A stretch of DNA of 64,000 nt from DASZIT01 sp963709665 (GTDB lineage Bacteria > Actinomycetota > Acidimicrobiia > Acidimicrobiales > RAAP-2), in the NCBI GenBank assembly GCA_963709665.1, contig CAVPWU010000002.1, forward strand, positions 558,001 through 622,000, read 5' to 3'. Below are positions 53,827-62,508 of the stretch, piece after piece. Positions within the stretch are counted from its first letter, which is position 1. Each line of letters begins with the position of its first letter. The translations under genes were made by a program, and so were the position numbers. Under the pieces are notes generated by a model. The model did no database searches, was not told the origin of the DNA, and saw only the letters and a list, made by a program, of their open reading frames with translations.

Positions 53827-55476
53827 GTGCGAAGCACCATGCAGGACGCACCGATGCTGATCAGCGACATCCTGCGTCACGGCCGACACACCTACCCGGA
53901 CAGCGTGGTCTCCACGGTCACCGGGCCCGACGGGGAGCACATCGACGCCACCTTCACCGAGGTGGCGGACCGGGCCGAGCGGCTGGCCGCCGCCCTCACC
54001 CGTCTCGGGGTGGGCCCCGACGACCGGGTGGGCACCTTCATGTGGAACAACCAGCGCCACCTCGAGGCCTACCTGGCCGTGCCGTCGATGGGGGCGGTGC
54101 TCCACACCCTCAACGTCCGGCTCTTCCCCGACCAGCTGGCCTACGTGATCAACCACGGCGAGGACCAGGTCCTCCTCGTCGACGCCATGCTGCTCCCGCT
54201 GCTGGCCCGGATCTGGGACCAGCTCACCACCGTCAAGCACGTCATCGTGGCCGACAGCGACGGCAGCGGTGACTCCCCGGTCGGCCCCGTGCTCGACTAC
54301 GAGGAGCTGGTGGGCGCGGAGTCCACCGGCTTCGCCTGGCCGGTGCTCGACGAACGCCAGGCGGCGTCGATGTGTTACACCTCGGGCACCACCGGCGATC
54401 CCAAGGGCGTGGTCTACAGCCACCGGTCGACGTTCCTCCACTCCCTGGCCATCACCTCGGCGGCCGCCCTGTCGGTCAACGAGTACGACAGCGTGCTGGC
54501 CGTGGTGCCCATGTTCCACGTGAATGCCTGGGGCACCCCCTACGCCGCCTTCATGATCGGCGCCGACCTGGTCATGCCGCAGCAGTTCCTGCAGGCCGCC
54601 CCCCTGGCCGCCGCCATCGCCTCCTGTCGGCCCACCATCGCCGCCGGGGTCCCCACCATCTGGAACGACCTCCTCCGCTACGCCGAGACGGCTCCGGTCG
54701 ACCTGTCGTCGGTGAGGATCGTGGTGGCCGGCGGTGCCGCCGTGCCCCGGTCGATGTTCACCCGGTTCGACGAGCAGTTCGGCCTCGAGCTGGTGCAGGG
54801 ATGGGGCATGACCGAGACCAGCCCGATGTGCGCCCTGTCGTTCCCACCCCGGGGGACCGACCCCGAGGAGGAGATCGACTTCCGGGTGCGCACCGGCCGG
54901 GTCATCCCGGGCGTGGAGATCCGGATCTGCGGCGAGGACGGGGGCGAGCTGCCCGCCGACGGGGAGGCGGTGGGGGAGTTCGAGGTCCGGGGTCCCTGGA
55001 TCACCGGCTCCTACTACGGCGATCCCAGCCCCGACCGCTTCCACGACGGCTGGCTGGCCACCGGCGACGTGGGGACGCTGGACCGCCTGGGCTTCATGCA
55101 GATCACCGACCGGACCAAGGACGTCATCAAGTCCGGCGGGGAGTGGATCTCCTCGGTGGAGCTGGAGAACGAGGTGATGGCCCACCCGGAGGTCCACGAG
55201 GCGGCGGTCATCGGGATCCCCGACGACAAGTGGAGCGAGCGGCCGATGGTGGCGGTGGTGCTGACGGAGGGGTCGGAGCTGGACGCCGACGCCCTGGTGG
55301 CGTTCCTGGGCGGCCGGGTGTCCCGCTGGTGGATGCCCGAGCACTGGACCTTCGTGGAGGAGCTCCCCAAGACCAGCGTGGGCAAGTTCGACAAAAAGGT
55401 GATCCGGTCGGAGCACGCCGCCGGCTCCCTCGAGGTGCTGGTGGTCGACCTGCCGCCGGCGTCGCCCGGGTCGTGA
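53827..55476 (+). CDS. Fatty-acid/aryl acyl-CoA synthetase
   Basis: ATP-dependent acyl-CoA ligase (ANL superfamily), 549 aa from GTG 53827, which has AGGGGG ~8 bases upstream; ATG 53839 is the alternative. Motifs: CYTSGTTGDPKGVVYSHRSTFLHSL (P loop), GWGMTETSPM (A5), GWLATGDVGTLDRLGFMQITDRTKDVIKSGGEWISSVELE (A7-A8) and KTSVGKFDKKVIR with the catalytic Lys. The overall text resembles medium/long-chain fatty-acyl-CoA ligases of the FadD/AlkK type. It is coupled to a small coiled-coil gene by GTGA. Confidence 0.92.
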   Translation: MRSTMQDAPMLISDILRHGRHTYPDSVVSTVTGPDGEHIDATFTEVADRAERLAAALTRLGVGPDDRVGTFMWNNQRHLEAYLAVPSMGAVLHTLNVRLFPDQLAYVINHGEDQVLLVDAMLLPLLARIWDQLTTVKHVIVADSDGSGDSPVGPVLDYEELVGAESTGFAWPVLDERQAASMCYTSGTTGDPKGVVYSHRSTFLHSLAITSAAALSVNEYDSVLAVVPMFHVNAWGTPYAAFMIGADLVMPQQFLQAAPLAAAIASCRPTIAAGVPTIWNDLLRYAETAPVDLSSVRIVVAGGAAVPRSMFTRFDEQFGLELVQGWGMTETSPMCALSFPPRGTDPEEEIDFRVRTGRVIPGVEIRICGEDGGELPADGEAVGEFEVRGPWITGSYYGDPSPDRFHDGWLATGDVGTLDRLGFMQITDRTKDVIKSGGEWISSVELENEVMAHPEVHEAAVIGIPDDKWSERPMVAVVLTEGSELDADALVAFLGGRVSRWWMPEHWTFVEELPKTSVGKFDKKVIRSEHAAGSLEVLVVDLPPASPGS

Positions 55477-55712
55477 GCCAGGACACCGACGCCGTCGCCG
55501 AGCAGCTGGCCTCCCTGGCCGACTCCCTGGCCGACCTGGCCCTCGACCGGCTGCGGCGGGCCTCCGACTCGGTGCGGTCGGGCGAGGCGCCCGACCCGGC
55601 GCTGGTGGCCGAGGAGAAGCGGATCACCCGGGCCCGCCGGGCGGTGGAGAAGGCCGCCCAGCTGCTGGGCGGACCGTCGGTGACGCCGGGTGGGCTCGAC
55701 GACGGGCCCTGA
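55473..55712 (+). CDS. Small charged, coiled-coil-like protein
   Basis: 79 aa. GTG overlaps the acyl-CoA synthetase stop (GTGA, 55473-55476), strong evidence for a real coupled gene. Residues ~5-65 are Ala/Leu/Arg/Glu-rich with heptad spacing (EQLASLADSLADLALDRLRRASDSV, then AEEKRITRARRAVEKAAQLL), so one or two long helices. No family recognised; a partner or regulator of the synthetase is only a guess. Confidence 0.6.
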   Translation: MSQDTDAVAEQLASLADSLADLALDRLRRASDSVRSGEAPDPALVAEEKRITRARRAVEKAAQLLGGPSVTPGGLDDGP

Positions 55713-55738
55713 GCCTGGAGACGTCGGGGGAACCGGCG

Positions 55739-56329
55739 TCAGCTCTGGTACTTGTTGAGCTCCTTCTGGTACCAGAGGGTGGTGACGAAGTAGCCGTCGA
55801 GGAAGCCGATGGCGCCGTAGCCGAACAGGATCGCCCCGGCCGCCACCGTGGCGGACCCGGTCGATCCGGTGGCGGTGGTCAGCCCGGTTGCCACCGTGTC
55901 GATCATGTGGCCGAGGGGGGCGCCGATCTTGGTCAGGGACACCAGTCCGGCACCCAGGAGCAGCTTGGTCAACCAGTCGCTGACCTCGGCGAGGTTGGTG
56001 CTGGTGGCGAACCTGCCGGCCACCTGCGGCACCGGGGTGGTGGCGTCCTCCGGGGCGGGTGCCGCACTGGCGTCGCCCGGCTGGGCGGCGGCGGGAGTCG
56101 GATTCGACTGGCGGAAGGCGCCCGAGGACACCTCCCTCGGCACGCCGAACAGGAGGCCGAGCAGCAGCCCGATGGCGCCGGCGGAGAGGGCGGTGAGGAC
56201 CGCAACGCCGAAGGCGTCGGACCATCCGGTGTAGACGAGCGTCGCCAGCAGGCCCCCCACCGGGATCAACACCCCGACCAGGGCGATGGCGTTCGTCGAC
56301 TTGGTGATCCACCCGAGGAACCTGTCCAT
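55739..56329 (-). CDS. Membrane protein of unknown function, in putative CRP-like regulon
   Basis: 196 aa with about four membrane helices: LVGVLIPVGGLLATLVYTG, VLTALSAGAIGLLLGLLFGVP, WLTKLLLGAGLVSLTKIG and ATVAAGAILFGYGAIGFLDGYFVTTL. The segments GLLFGVPRE and TSTNLAEVSDWLTKLLLGAGLVSL match a widespread but unnamed bacterial pattern (FGIPR ... NTNLEQISDWLTKI) sometimes seen in front of effector domains; here no further domain follows. GAGGGAGG site 5 bases before ATG. A TGTC-N8-GACA palindrome and a CAGAGT box lie upstream. Confidence 0.65.
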   Translation of the reverse strand: MDRFLGWITKSTNAIALVGVLIPVGGLLATLVYTGWSDAFGVAVLTALSAGAIGLLLGLLFGVPREVSSGAFRQSNPTPAAAQPGDASAAPAPEDATTPVPQVAGRFATSTNLAEVSDWLTKLLLGAGLVSLTKIGAPLGHMIDTVATGLTTATGSTGSATVAAGAILFGYGAIGFLDGYFVTTLWYQKELNKYQS

Positions 56330-56628
56330 GCGCCTCCCTCTCGTGAGCGGCGGTCGGCGGCCCGACCTCCGATGCCTCCGGGGGTCGGGTCACCGCCACC
56401 TACGACGACCCTCACACTCTGATCCGATGGCGGCCCCGAGGCTGTCACGCGGGTGACAGCGCCCGGCCCGTGCCGCGGGTTCGACTCCCGGTGTGTTCCC
56501 GGTGCTCCGGGGCCTGCCGGGGTCCTCCGGTGCACGCTCATGTCGTGTCACCGACTCCCCCGCCGGGCGGGGGCACCGTTGGCTACGATTCCGGTGGTGT
56601 CCGGCACTCTGTGAGCGGGGGGACTGTC
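56330..56628. other. Divergent intergenic region, 299 bases
   Basis: Holds operator site C and, towards the plus-strand gene, a TACGAT box (56584-56589) with start near 56597. A T-arm lookalike (GCGGGTTCGACTCCCGG, ~56474) is not part of a tRNA. Nothing else seen. Confidence 0.4.
56416..56458 (-). promoter_or_regulatory. Putative CRP-like operator and promoter (site C)
   Basis: Palindrome TGTCACGCGGGTGACA at 56443-56458. On the minus strand, 21 bases further, CAGAGT (56421-56416) stands as a -10-like box. A start near 56409 would put the palindrome centre at -41.5, the class II CRP position, with an 80-base leader to ATG 56329. The same spacing is found at sites A and B. The site also lies upstream of the plus-strand ferritin-like gene. 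Confidence 0.55.
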
Positions 56629-57477
56629 ATGACCGATCTATCGCTGGCGAGGCGCTTGGATCGACTGGAGCGCGACCCCCCGTTGCGGCTGTGTGATGTG
56701 GACTTCCGCATCCGCAACCCCGAACGGCTCCGCCAGGAGTTCGACGAGGTGTTCTGGTACATCGCCACCGTCGAGGGCGCCGTGGGCCAGAACGTCGCCG
56801 ATGTCACCAGCCTGCTGCCCGACCTCGAGGGGCCCGATCGGACCTTTCTGGCGGTCTGGGCCGGACACGAGGCCGCCCACTACCGGATCTTCCAGACCCT
56901 CCGGCGCCAGCTCGACCAGGAGAGCGTCGAGGCTCCGGAACCCACCCGGCGTTGGTCGATCCAGTTGGCCGGGGCCATCGCCGAGCTCCCCTGGCTCCGT
57001 CCGGTGGTCAAGCTGATCTACCTGGCCCGGGGGGCGATGCACGAGCACCTCACGTACTCCGCCTACGCCCACCTCGGGCGGCTGTTCCTCGACCGCGGCG
57101 AATCCGGCCTGGCCGCCACGGTGACCGATCCCGTACGCCGGCAGGAGGCCGCCCACCTCGGCTACTACCGGCTGGCGGCCGTCCACCACCGCCGGGGGAT
57201 GAGCTCGGCCCAGGTGGCGGCGGCCCGGGCCGTCAGCGTCCGGTCCTACCTCCCCATCGGGGCGGTGCCCTGTGGGCGGGCGGCATCCGGGCGTGTCTTC
57301 CACCAACTGGTCGGCCGCCAGCGCATGGACCAGGTGTTGGACCCGGTGGAGGCGCTGGCCCAGCTCCTGCTGGGTGGTGCCGGTCAGCTGTTGCCGCCCT
57401 TCGTCCACCGCGCCATGCGCCGGTGCTTCGACGAGGGCGGGTTTCCCGATCACGTCGGTCCCGGGACCCGCGGGTGA
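56629..57477 (+). CDS. Ferritin-like (di-iron) protein, coupled to cyclase gene
   Basis: 282 aa from ATG 56629 (GGGGGG just upstream; GTG 56611 also in frame). All-helical. The pattern of a four-helix di-iron site is visible: Glu in EFDEVFWYIATVEGAVGQ, E-x2-H in AGHEAAHYRIF, Glu in GAMHEHLTYSAYAHL, E-x2-H in RQEAAHLGYYR. This resembles acyl-ACP desaturase/ferritin-like proteins. Oxygenase, desaturase or redox-sensing roles are possible; none is shown. The last ~60 residues are outside the core. Its stop overlaps the GTG of the cyclase-ATPase gene (GTGA), so the two proteins are made together, which hints that they work together. Confidence 0.65.
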   Translation: MTDLSLARRLDRLERDPPLRLCDVDFRIRNPERLRQEFDEVFWYIATVEGAVGQNVADVTSLLPDLEGPDRTFLAVWAGHEAAHYRIFQTLRRQLDQESVEAPEPTRRWSIQLAGAIAELPWLRPVVKLIYLARGAMHEHLTYSAYAHLGRLFLDRGESGLAATVTDPVRRQEAAHLGYYRLAAVHHRRGMSSAQVAAARAVSVRSYLPIGAVPCGRAASGRVFHQLVGRQRMDQVLDPVEALAQLLLGGAGQLLPPFVHRAMRRCFDEGGFPDHVGPGTRG

Positions 57478-60400
57478 TCGACCGGTGCGAGGGGTGCGCC
57501 CTCCTCCTCCCCCCGTCGGCCCGCTTCTGTCCGGAGTGCGGGCAACGGGTCGCCGAGGGCCGACGGGTCGCCACCCATCCGGGCCACGCCACCGTCAACT
57601 TCGACGGGGAGCGTCGGCCGGTCACCGCCGTCTTCTCCGACCTGGTCGGCTCCACCCAGCTGTCCTCGACCCTCGATGCCGAGGAGTACCGCGACCTCAT
57701 CGAGGCCTACCAGGTACGGGCGGTGTCCATCGTCCGCCGGTTCGGGGGCGATGTGGAGGGGTACAGCGGCGACGGCATCCTCTTCCGCTTCGGGTGGCCC
57801 GAGGCCCACGACGACGACGCCGCCCAGGCGCTCCGGGCCTCGCTGGAGGTGGCCAGCGGGGTGGCCGCCATCGAGTCGCGTCACCGCCTCCGGGTACGCA
57901 TCGGCGTCCACAGCGGGACGGTGGTGGTCGGCGAGATGGGCGGGGCGGAGCGTCGGGCCACCATGCTGGTCGGCGAGGTGCTCAACGTGTCGGCCCGTCT
58001 GCAGTCGGTGGCCGAGCCGGGGACGGTGGTCGCCAGCCAGGCCACCATCGCCCTGGTCAACGAGCAGTTCGTCGTCGAGGACCTCGGGCCTCAGCACCTG
58101 AAGGGCATGGACCGGACCATCCACGCCTACCGGGTGGAGCGGCCGACCCGGCGGCGCCGGCCGGCGGATCCGGCCCGGCGACGCACTCCGCTGGTGGGCC
58201 GGTCGGAGGAGCTCCAGGTGCTGGCCAACGGCTGGGACCGCACCCGGGGCGGTACCGGGACCGCGGTGCTGATCTCCGGCCCGCCCGGGGTGGGCAAGTC
58301 CCGCCTGGTCGACGAACTCTTCGCCTACGCCTCCCACCGGCCCCGCACCTGGATCGCCTCCTCGTGCTCCCCCTATACGCAGATGTCCGTGCTGTGGCCG
58401 GTCGTCCAGTGCCTGGAGCAGGAGCTGCGGCTGGACATCGGCGAAGAGGACCACGCCCGGCTCGGTCGCCTGCGGGCGAGCCTGGCGGCCGCCGGCGTGG
58501 ACGCCCCGGACGCCCAGGGCCTGGTGGCCAGCCTCTTCGGACTCCCCGAGGGTCCACTCGCACCCCTGGGTCCCGAGCGCCGACTCGAGCGCACCATCGA
58601 GGTGCTGGTGACCTGGCTGGTGGCGTTGTCCTCCATCCACCCGACCGTCCTGGTGGTCGAGGACGTCCACTGGTGCGATCCCACCACCCTCGACTTCCTC
58701 GGCCGGCTGCTCGGCTCGATCGGGGAGGCGCCGATGCTGGTGGTGATCACCGCCCGCCCCGAGTTCGAGGTGCCGTGGTCCGAGTCGGCGGTCACTCGGC
58801 TCGGTCTCCGGCCGCTGGAGGACGAGGACGTCCGCCAGCTGGTACGTGGCCTCGACGAGGCCCGCCCGCTCCCCGACCCGGTCGTCGAGCGGATCGTGGG
58901 CTCGGCGGTGGGCATCCCCCTCTACGCCGAGGAGGTCGGGCGCACCCTCATGCGTTCCGGACGCCTGGTGGTGGTCGGCGACCGGTGGGAGCTGGCCGCC
59001 CCCCTCGACGACCTGGAGATCCCGGCCACCCTGCAGGGCTCCCTGTGGGCCCGGCTGGACCAGCTCGGTCCGGCCAAGGCGATCGCCCAGGTGGCGTCGG
59101 TCATCGGTCGGACCTTTCCGGTCGACCTCCTCACCGAGGTGTCCGGGTCCGAGGACCAGGTGGTGCGCCAGCACCTCGACCGGCTGGTGGAGAGCGAGCT
59201 CATCGAGCCCCAGGACCAGCCGGACCGGGTCTTCGGCTTCCGGCACGTCCTGGTGCAGGAGGCCGCCTACGCCTCCCTCCTCCGCAGCACCCGTCGCACG
59301 CTGCACGAGCGCACCGCATCGGCACTCGTCTCCCGGCGGGACTCCGGCGCCACCACCGCCGCCGAGGCCATCGCCCGCCACTTCGAGGCGGCCGAGCGAC
59401 CGATCACCGCCGCCCGGTACTTTCAACGGGCCGCCCAGGAGGCCACCGAGCGGTCCGGTCACCGGGAGGCGATCTCCTTTCTGCAGCAGGCCATCGCCCT
59501 GCTCGACGGCCCGGGGGAGCAGGGTCGCCACGACGAGCTGGAGGTCGAGCTCCAGTTCGCGCTGGGGTCGGCGATCCTGGCCACCCGGAGCTACGCCCAC
59601 CCGGAAGCCCAGGCGGCCTACAGCCGGGCCCGCCAACTGTGCGAGCGGCTGGGCAACGACCAGCGGACCGGTCTGACCCTGGCCGGGCTCGCCATCGTCT
59701 ACGTGAACCAGGGGGAGCTCAAGCTGTGCGTGGAGCTGGCCCAGCGCACCGTGGAGATCGGCGAGGCCTACGGGGACGACTCCCTCGAGCTGCTGGGCCT
59801 GGTGCACCGGTCGCTGGCCCGTCTGTACCTCGGTGAGGTGGACAAGGGGCTGGAGGACTCCCGACGGGCCCGGGACCTGTACGTCCCTCGCCGTCACGGC
59901 AAGCTGGCCCGACGGTTCGGTACCGACATGGGGGTGGCGGCCCTGGCCTTCGCCGGCTGGGAGTACCTGCTGCTCGGCTATCTCGACCGGGGCCTGGCCT
60001 CGCTCGAGGAGGCGGTGGAGCTCGCCACCACGCTCGGGCAGCCGTTCAACCTCGTCTACGCCCTGACCTTCAAATCCACCGGCCACTGGGAGCGGGGGGA
60101 GTCGGCACTGGCGCTGGCCGACGCCGGCCGGGCGCGACGGATGGCGGAGGAGCAAGGGTTCGCGTTCTGGGCCCGGGTGAGCGAGGTCTGGGAGGCGGGC
60201 GAGCTCCTGGGCCGGGATGGCGACCGGAGCCAGCTGGACCGGATCCTCCGGGCCGGGGCGGAGCTGGCCGAGTCGGGGAATCGGGGGGGAGCGTGGCCAT
60301 CATGCAGCGGGTGGCCGAGGCCGCCCAGGCGGCGGGGGAGCACGACACCGCCCTGGCCGTCCTCGACCTGGCGCTGACCACCTCGGCGGAGACCCAGCAG

Positions 60401-60715
60401 CCGTGGCGCGATCCGGATCTCCACCGGATGCAGGCGGAGATCGCCTTCGACCGTGCCGCCCCGGGCCCCGGGGCCGGTGATCCCTCCTGGCTGGAGCGGG
60501 CCGAGGGGGAGTGGCTCACCGCCCTCGACCTGGCCACCGACCTGGGCTTTCCCGTCCAGGGGGTGCGGGCGGCATTCGGCTATGCCGGGCTCCTCCGCCA
60601 CCTCGACCGGGGCGGGGAGGGTGACGCCCTCCTGCGGGACAGGATCGAGCGCTGCCCCGAGGGGCTCGACACCCCCCGACTGGCGCCGGTACTGGCGGCC
60701 CTGGACGGCGCGTGA
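57474..60715 (+). CDS. Zinc-ribbon/class III cyclase/AAA-ATPase/TPR protein (one frameshift)
   Basis: About 1080 aa if repaired. Order: zinc ribbon (C5, C8, C19, C22); class III nucleotide cyclase (~45-205) with metal Asp in VFSDLVGSTQLS and SGDGILFRF, and the N/R pair in GEVLNVSARLQ; AAA/STAND ATPase (~240-600) with Walker A GPPGVGKS (~269) and Walker B VLVVEDVHWCD (~393); then TPR-like repeats to the end. The usual substrate lysine before GDG is not present (VEGYSGDG), so activity or base preference is uncertain. Such proteins may make cAMP or act as signalling ATPases. The frame is lost at seven G (60283-60289); eight G would restore GGSVAIMQRVAEAAQA. The C-terminal ~140 residues therefore sit in another frame. 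Coupled to the ferritin-like gene. Confidence 0.82.
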
Positions 60716-60742
60716 CGTCGGGCCGCCCTCCCCACCGGCGGC

Positions 60743-61945
60743 TCAGGCCCCGGTGGGGCCGCCCGTCGGAGGGGGAAAGCCGGAGGTCGGGAAGTCGGTG
60801 ATGATCAGGTCCCGGACGGCGTCGACCTGGGCTGCCAGGAAGAGCGGGTTCGTCCTCGACTCCACCGTCCCCCCGAACAGGAGGGAGTGGTAGGCGAGAT
60901 CGTCCTCCCAGTAGGCCATGCAGAGCCGGGCATCGAGCGTGGTCGGGACGAAGCTGGTGGTCCAGCCCTGGCGCGGGCTCGGTCCCCCGAAACTGTGGCG
61001 GAACATCGGCGTGGCCTCCGAATTGTGGACCAGCCGGCCCGCCCCGGCGCCGTCCGACTCGTAGCAGCTGGCCACCTCCAGCCCGAGCACCTCGACGTCG
61101 TGCCAGAGGGAGGCGCCGACGGTGATGAGCCCATGGTCGACGACCTGGGTCGACCGGGGGTCGGCGCGGGAGTAGGGCAGGAGGTCGGCCTCCGGCACCC
61201 CGTAGTCCCAGTTGGAGAACCAGTTCCAGTCGGCCATCCCCAGGCGGAGGAGGTCGGCGGGCTCGGGGACGGAGTGCTCGCCGTCCGCCCCCTTGTAGCC
61301 GAAGGGCCGGTCCCAGGCCGACTTGGCGCAGTCCAGCTGGTAGTAGCCGAGGAAGATGTTGAACCAGACCGACAGGGGATCGGCGTACCGGCCCGGGCCC
61401 CCGGCCGGGAACGCGCCGACGCACGCCACCACGTTGAAGGTGAAGGGGGGATCGTCGGGGAAGAGCTCCCGCTTGACGATCCGGCCCACCGGGCAGAGGT
61501 CCCGCCCGTCGTCGTCCACGTGGAGCCGCAGCACGGTGGGGCCGCACGGCTGGCACGCCCCGAACGTCGGGTGGTCGAGGACGGGTGGGGGAGCGTCGGT
61601 GCGGCCGGCCATCTCCCCGACCGTCGGGTCGAAGCGGACGAGGGGGGTCGGCCGCCGCCACCCCAGCGTGTGCCACCGGTGGCGGCGCCCCCGGCGGACC
61701 GCCACCTCGAACCCCCCGGTCACCTCCCCGGTGAAGAGGTCGGCGTCGAGGTGCACGCCGGCCCGGAGCAGCCACAGGTCGAGCCTGGCGCCACGGGTCG
61801 GCGCCCCATCGGTGAAGGTGTGGCGCCCCAGGGTCCGGTTCCGGAACCGGAGCTCCACCCCCAGCGCCTCGGGGGCGGGGAACGTGAGGGCGAGCTGGAG
61901 CCCGAGGACCAGGGGGATGGTGCCGCCGGAGGGGCCGGGCGTCAC
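60743..61945 (-). CDS. Unknown 400-aa protein coupled to cNMP-binding protein
   Basis: 400 aa from GTG 61945, which overlaps the stop of the cNMP-binding gene (GTGA). No signal peptide or membrane helix. Rich in Trp, Tyr, Phe and Pro, with strand-like segments (GVELRFRNRTLGRHTFTDGAP, GFEVAVRRGRRHRWHTLGWRR) in the first third. The middle has CQPCGPTVLRLHVDDDGRDLCPVG and the last third WNWFSNWDYGVPEADLLPYSRADPRSTQ. Two lipocalin- or jelly-roll-like halves are possible. No family recognised. The coupling puts it under the same promoter as the cNMP protein (site A). Confidence 0.6.
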   Translation of the reverse strand: MTPGPSGGTIPLVLGLQLALTFPAPEALGVELRFRNRTLGRHTFTDGAPTRGARLDLWLLRAGVHLDADLFTGEVTGGFEVAVRRGRRHRWHTLGWRRPTPLVRFDPTVGEMAGRTDAPPPVLDHPTFGACQPCGPTVLRLHVDDDGRDLCPVGRIVKRELFPDDPPFTFNVVACVGAFPAGGPGRYADPLSVWFNIFLGYYQLDCAKSAWDRPFGYKGADGEHSVPEPADLLRLGMADWNWFSNWDYGVPEADLLPYSRADPRSTQVVDHGLITVGASLWHDVEVLGLEVASCYESDGAGAGRLVHNSEATPMFRHSFGGPSPRQGWTTSFVPTTLDARLCMAYWEDDLAYHSLLFGGTVESRTNPLFLAAQVDAVRDLIITDFPTSGFPPPTGGPTGA

Positions 61946-62412
61946 GCCGGCTGCAGGTGCCGGCGGATCGGGGTCGACCCGTCGACGGACCTCTCCATGG
62001 TGCGGTGCAGCCGGAGGCTCAGCTCCCGGATGATGGCGGCGGCCACCGGGGGGGCCGTCTCGATGAGTGAGTGGAACTCGGCCCGGGAGAGCACCAGCAG
62101 TGTGAGATCGGTGTCGGCGACCACGGTGGCGGAGCGGGTCAGTCCACTGAGGAGGGACATCTCCCCGAAGAACCCCCCCTTCTCCACCGTGGCCACCCGC
62201 CCGCCGTTGGGCCACACCGACACCCGGCCGTCAACCAGCACGAAGAATTCGTGGCCGAACCGGCCCTGCTCGGTCAGCCGGGTCCCCTGGTCAACGACGG
62301 CGGGGGTGCAGAGGTGGGCGATCCGACCCAGCTCCCGCCGGGTGCAGGTGGAGAAGAGCCGGACCCCCTGGAGTTGGGCACTGCGCTCGTCGAGTCCGAT
62401 CCGACCGCTCAT
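61942..62412 (-). CDS. Stand-alone cyclic-nucleotide-binding protein
   Basis: 156 aa, one cNMP-binding beta-roll and no DNA-binding domain. The phosphate-binding cassette is intact: FFGEMSLLSGLTRSATVVAD, with the Glu and Arg that hold the ribose and phosphate. The start is LFSTCTRRELGRIAHLCTPAVVDQGTRLTEQGRFGHEFFVLVDGRVSV. It could act as a cAMP sensor for the coupled 400-aa protein, or as a sink. An AAAGGGA site lies ~9 bases before ATG 62412. A CRP-like operator lies 76 bases upstream. Confidence 0.88.
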   Translation of the reverse strand: MSGRIGLDERSAQLQGVRLFSTCTRRELGRIAHLCTPAVVDQGTRLTEQGRFGHEFFVLVDGRVSVWPNGGRVATVEKGGFFGEMSLLSGLTRSATVVADTDLTLLVLSRAEFHSLIETAPPVAAAIIRELSLRLHRTMERSVDGSTPIRRHLQPA

Positions 62413-62460
62413 GGCATCCGTCCCTTTCCGGCCATCCGACCCTCCGGCTGGTCACTCTCC

Positions 62461-62503
62461 ATCCTGCGCCGTCGGCGGGAGGGTGTCTGTCGCCTGGGGG
62501 ACA
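62461..62503 (-). promoter_or_regulatory. Putative CRP-like operator and promoter (site A)
   Basis: Palindrome TGTCGCCTGGGGGACA at 62488-62503; 21 bases away on the minus strand is CAGGAT (62466-62461). The start would be at 62454 (palindrome centre -41.5), 42 bases before ATG 62412 of the cNMP protein. Confidence 0.6.
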
Positions 62504-62508
62504 TCCGG

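Noticed and set aside
56474..56494. T-arm-like GCGGGTTCGACTCCCGG, as at the 3' end of a tRNA
   Set aside because: No acceptor, D or anticodon arms can be formed with the upstream 70 bases; most likely chance in GC-rich DNA, or at most a remnant.
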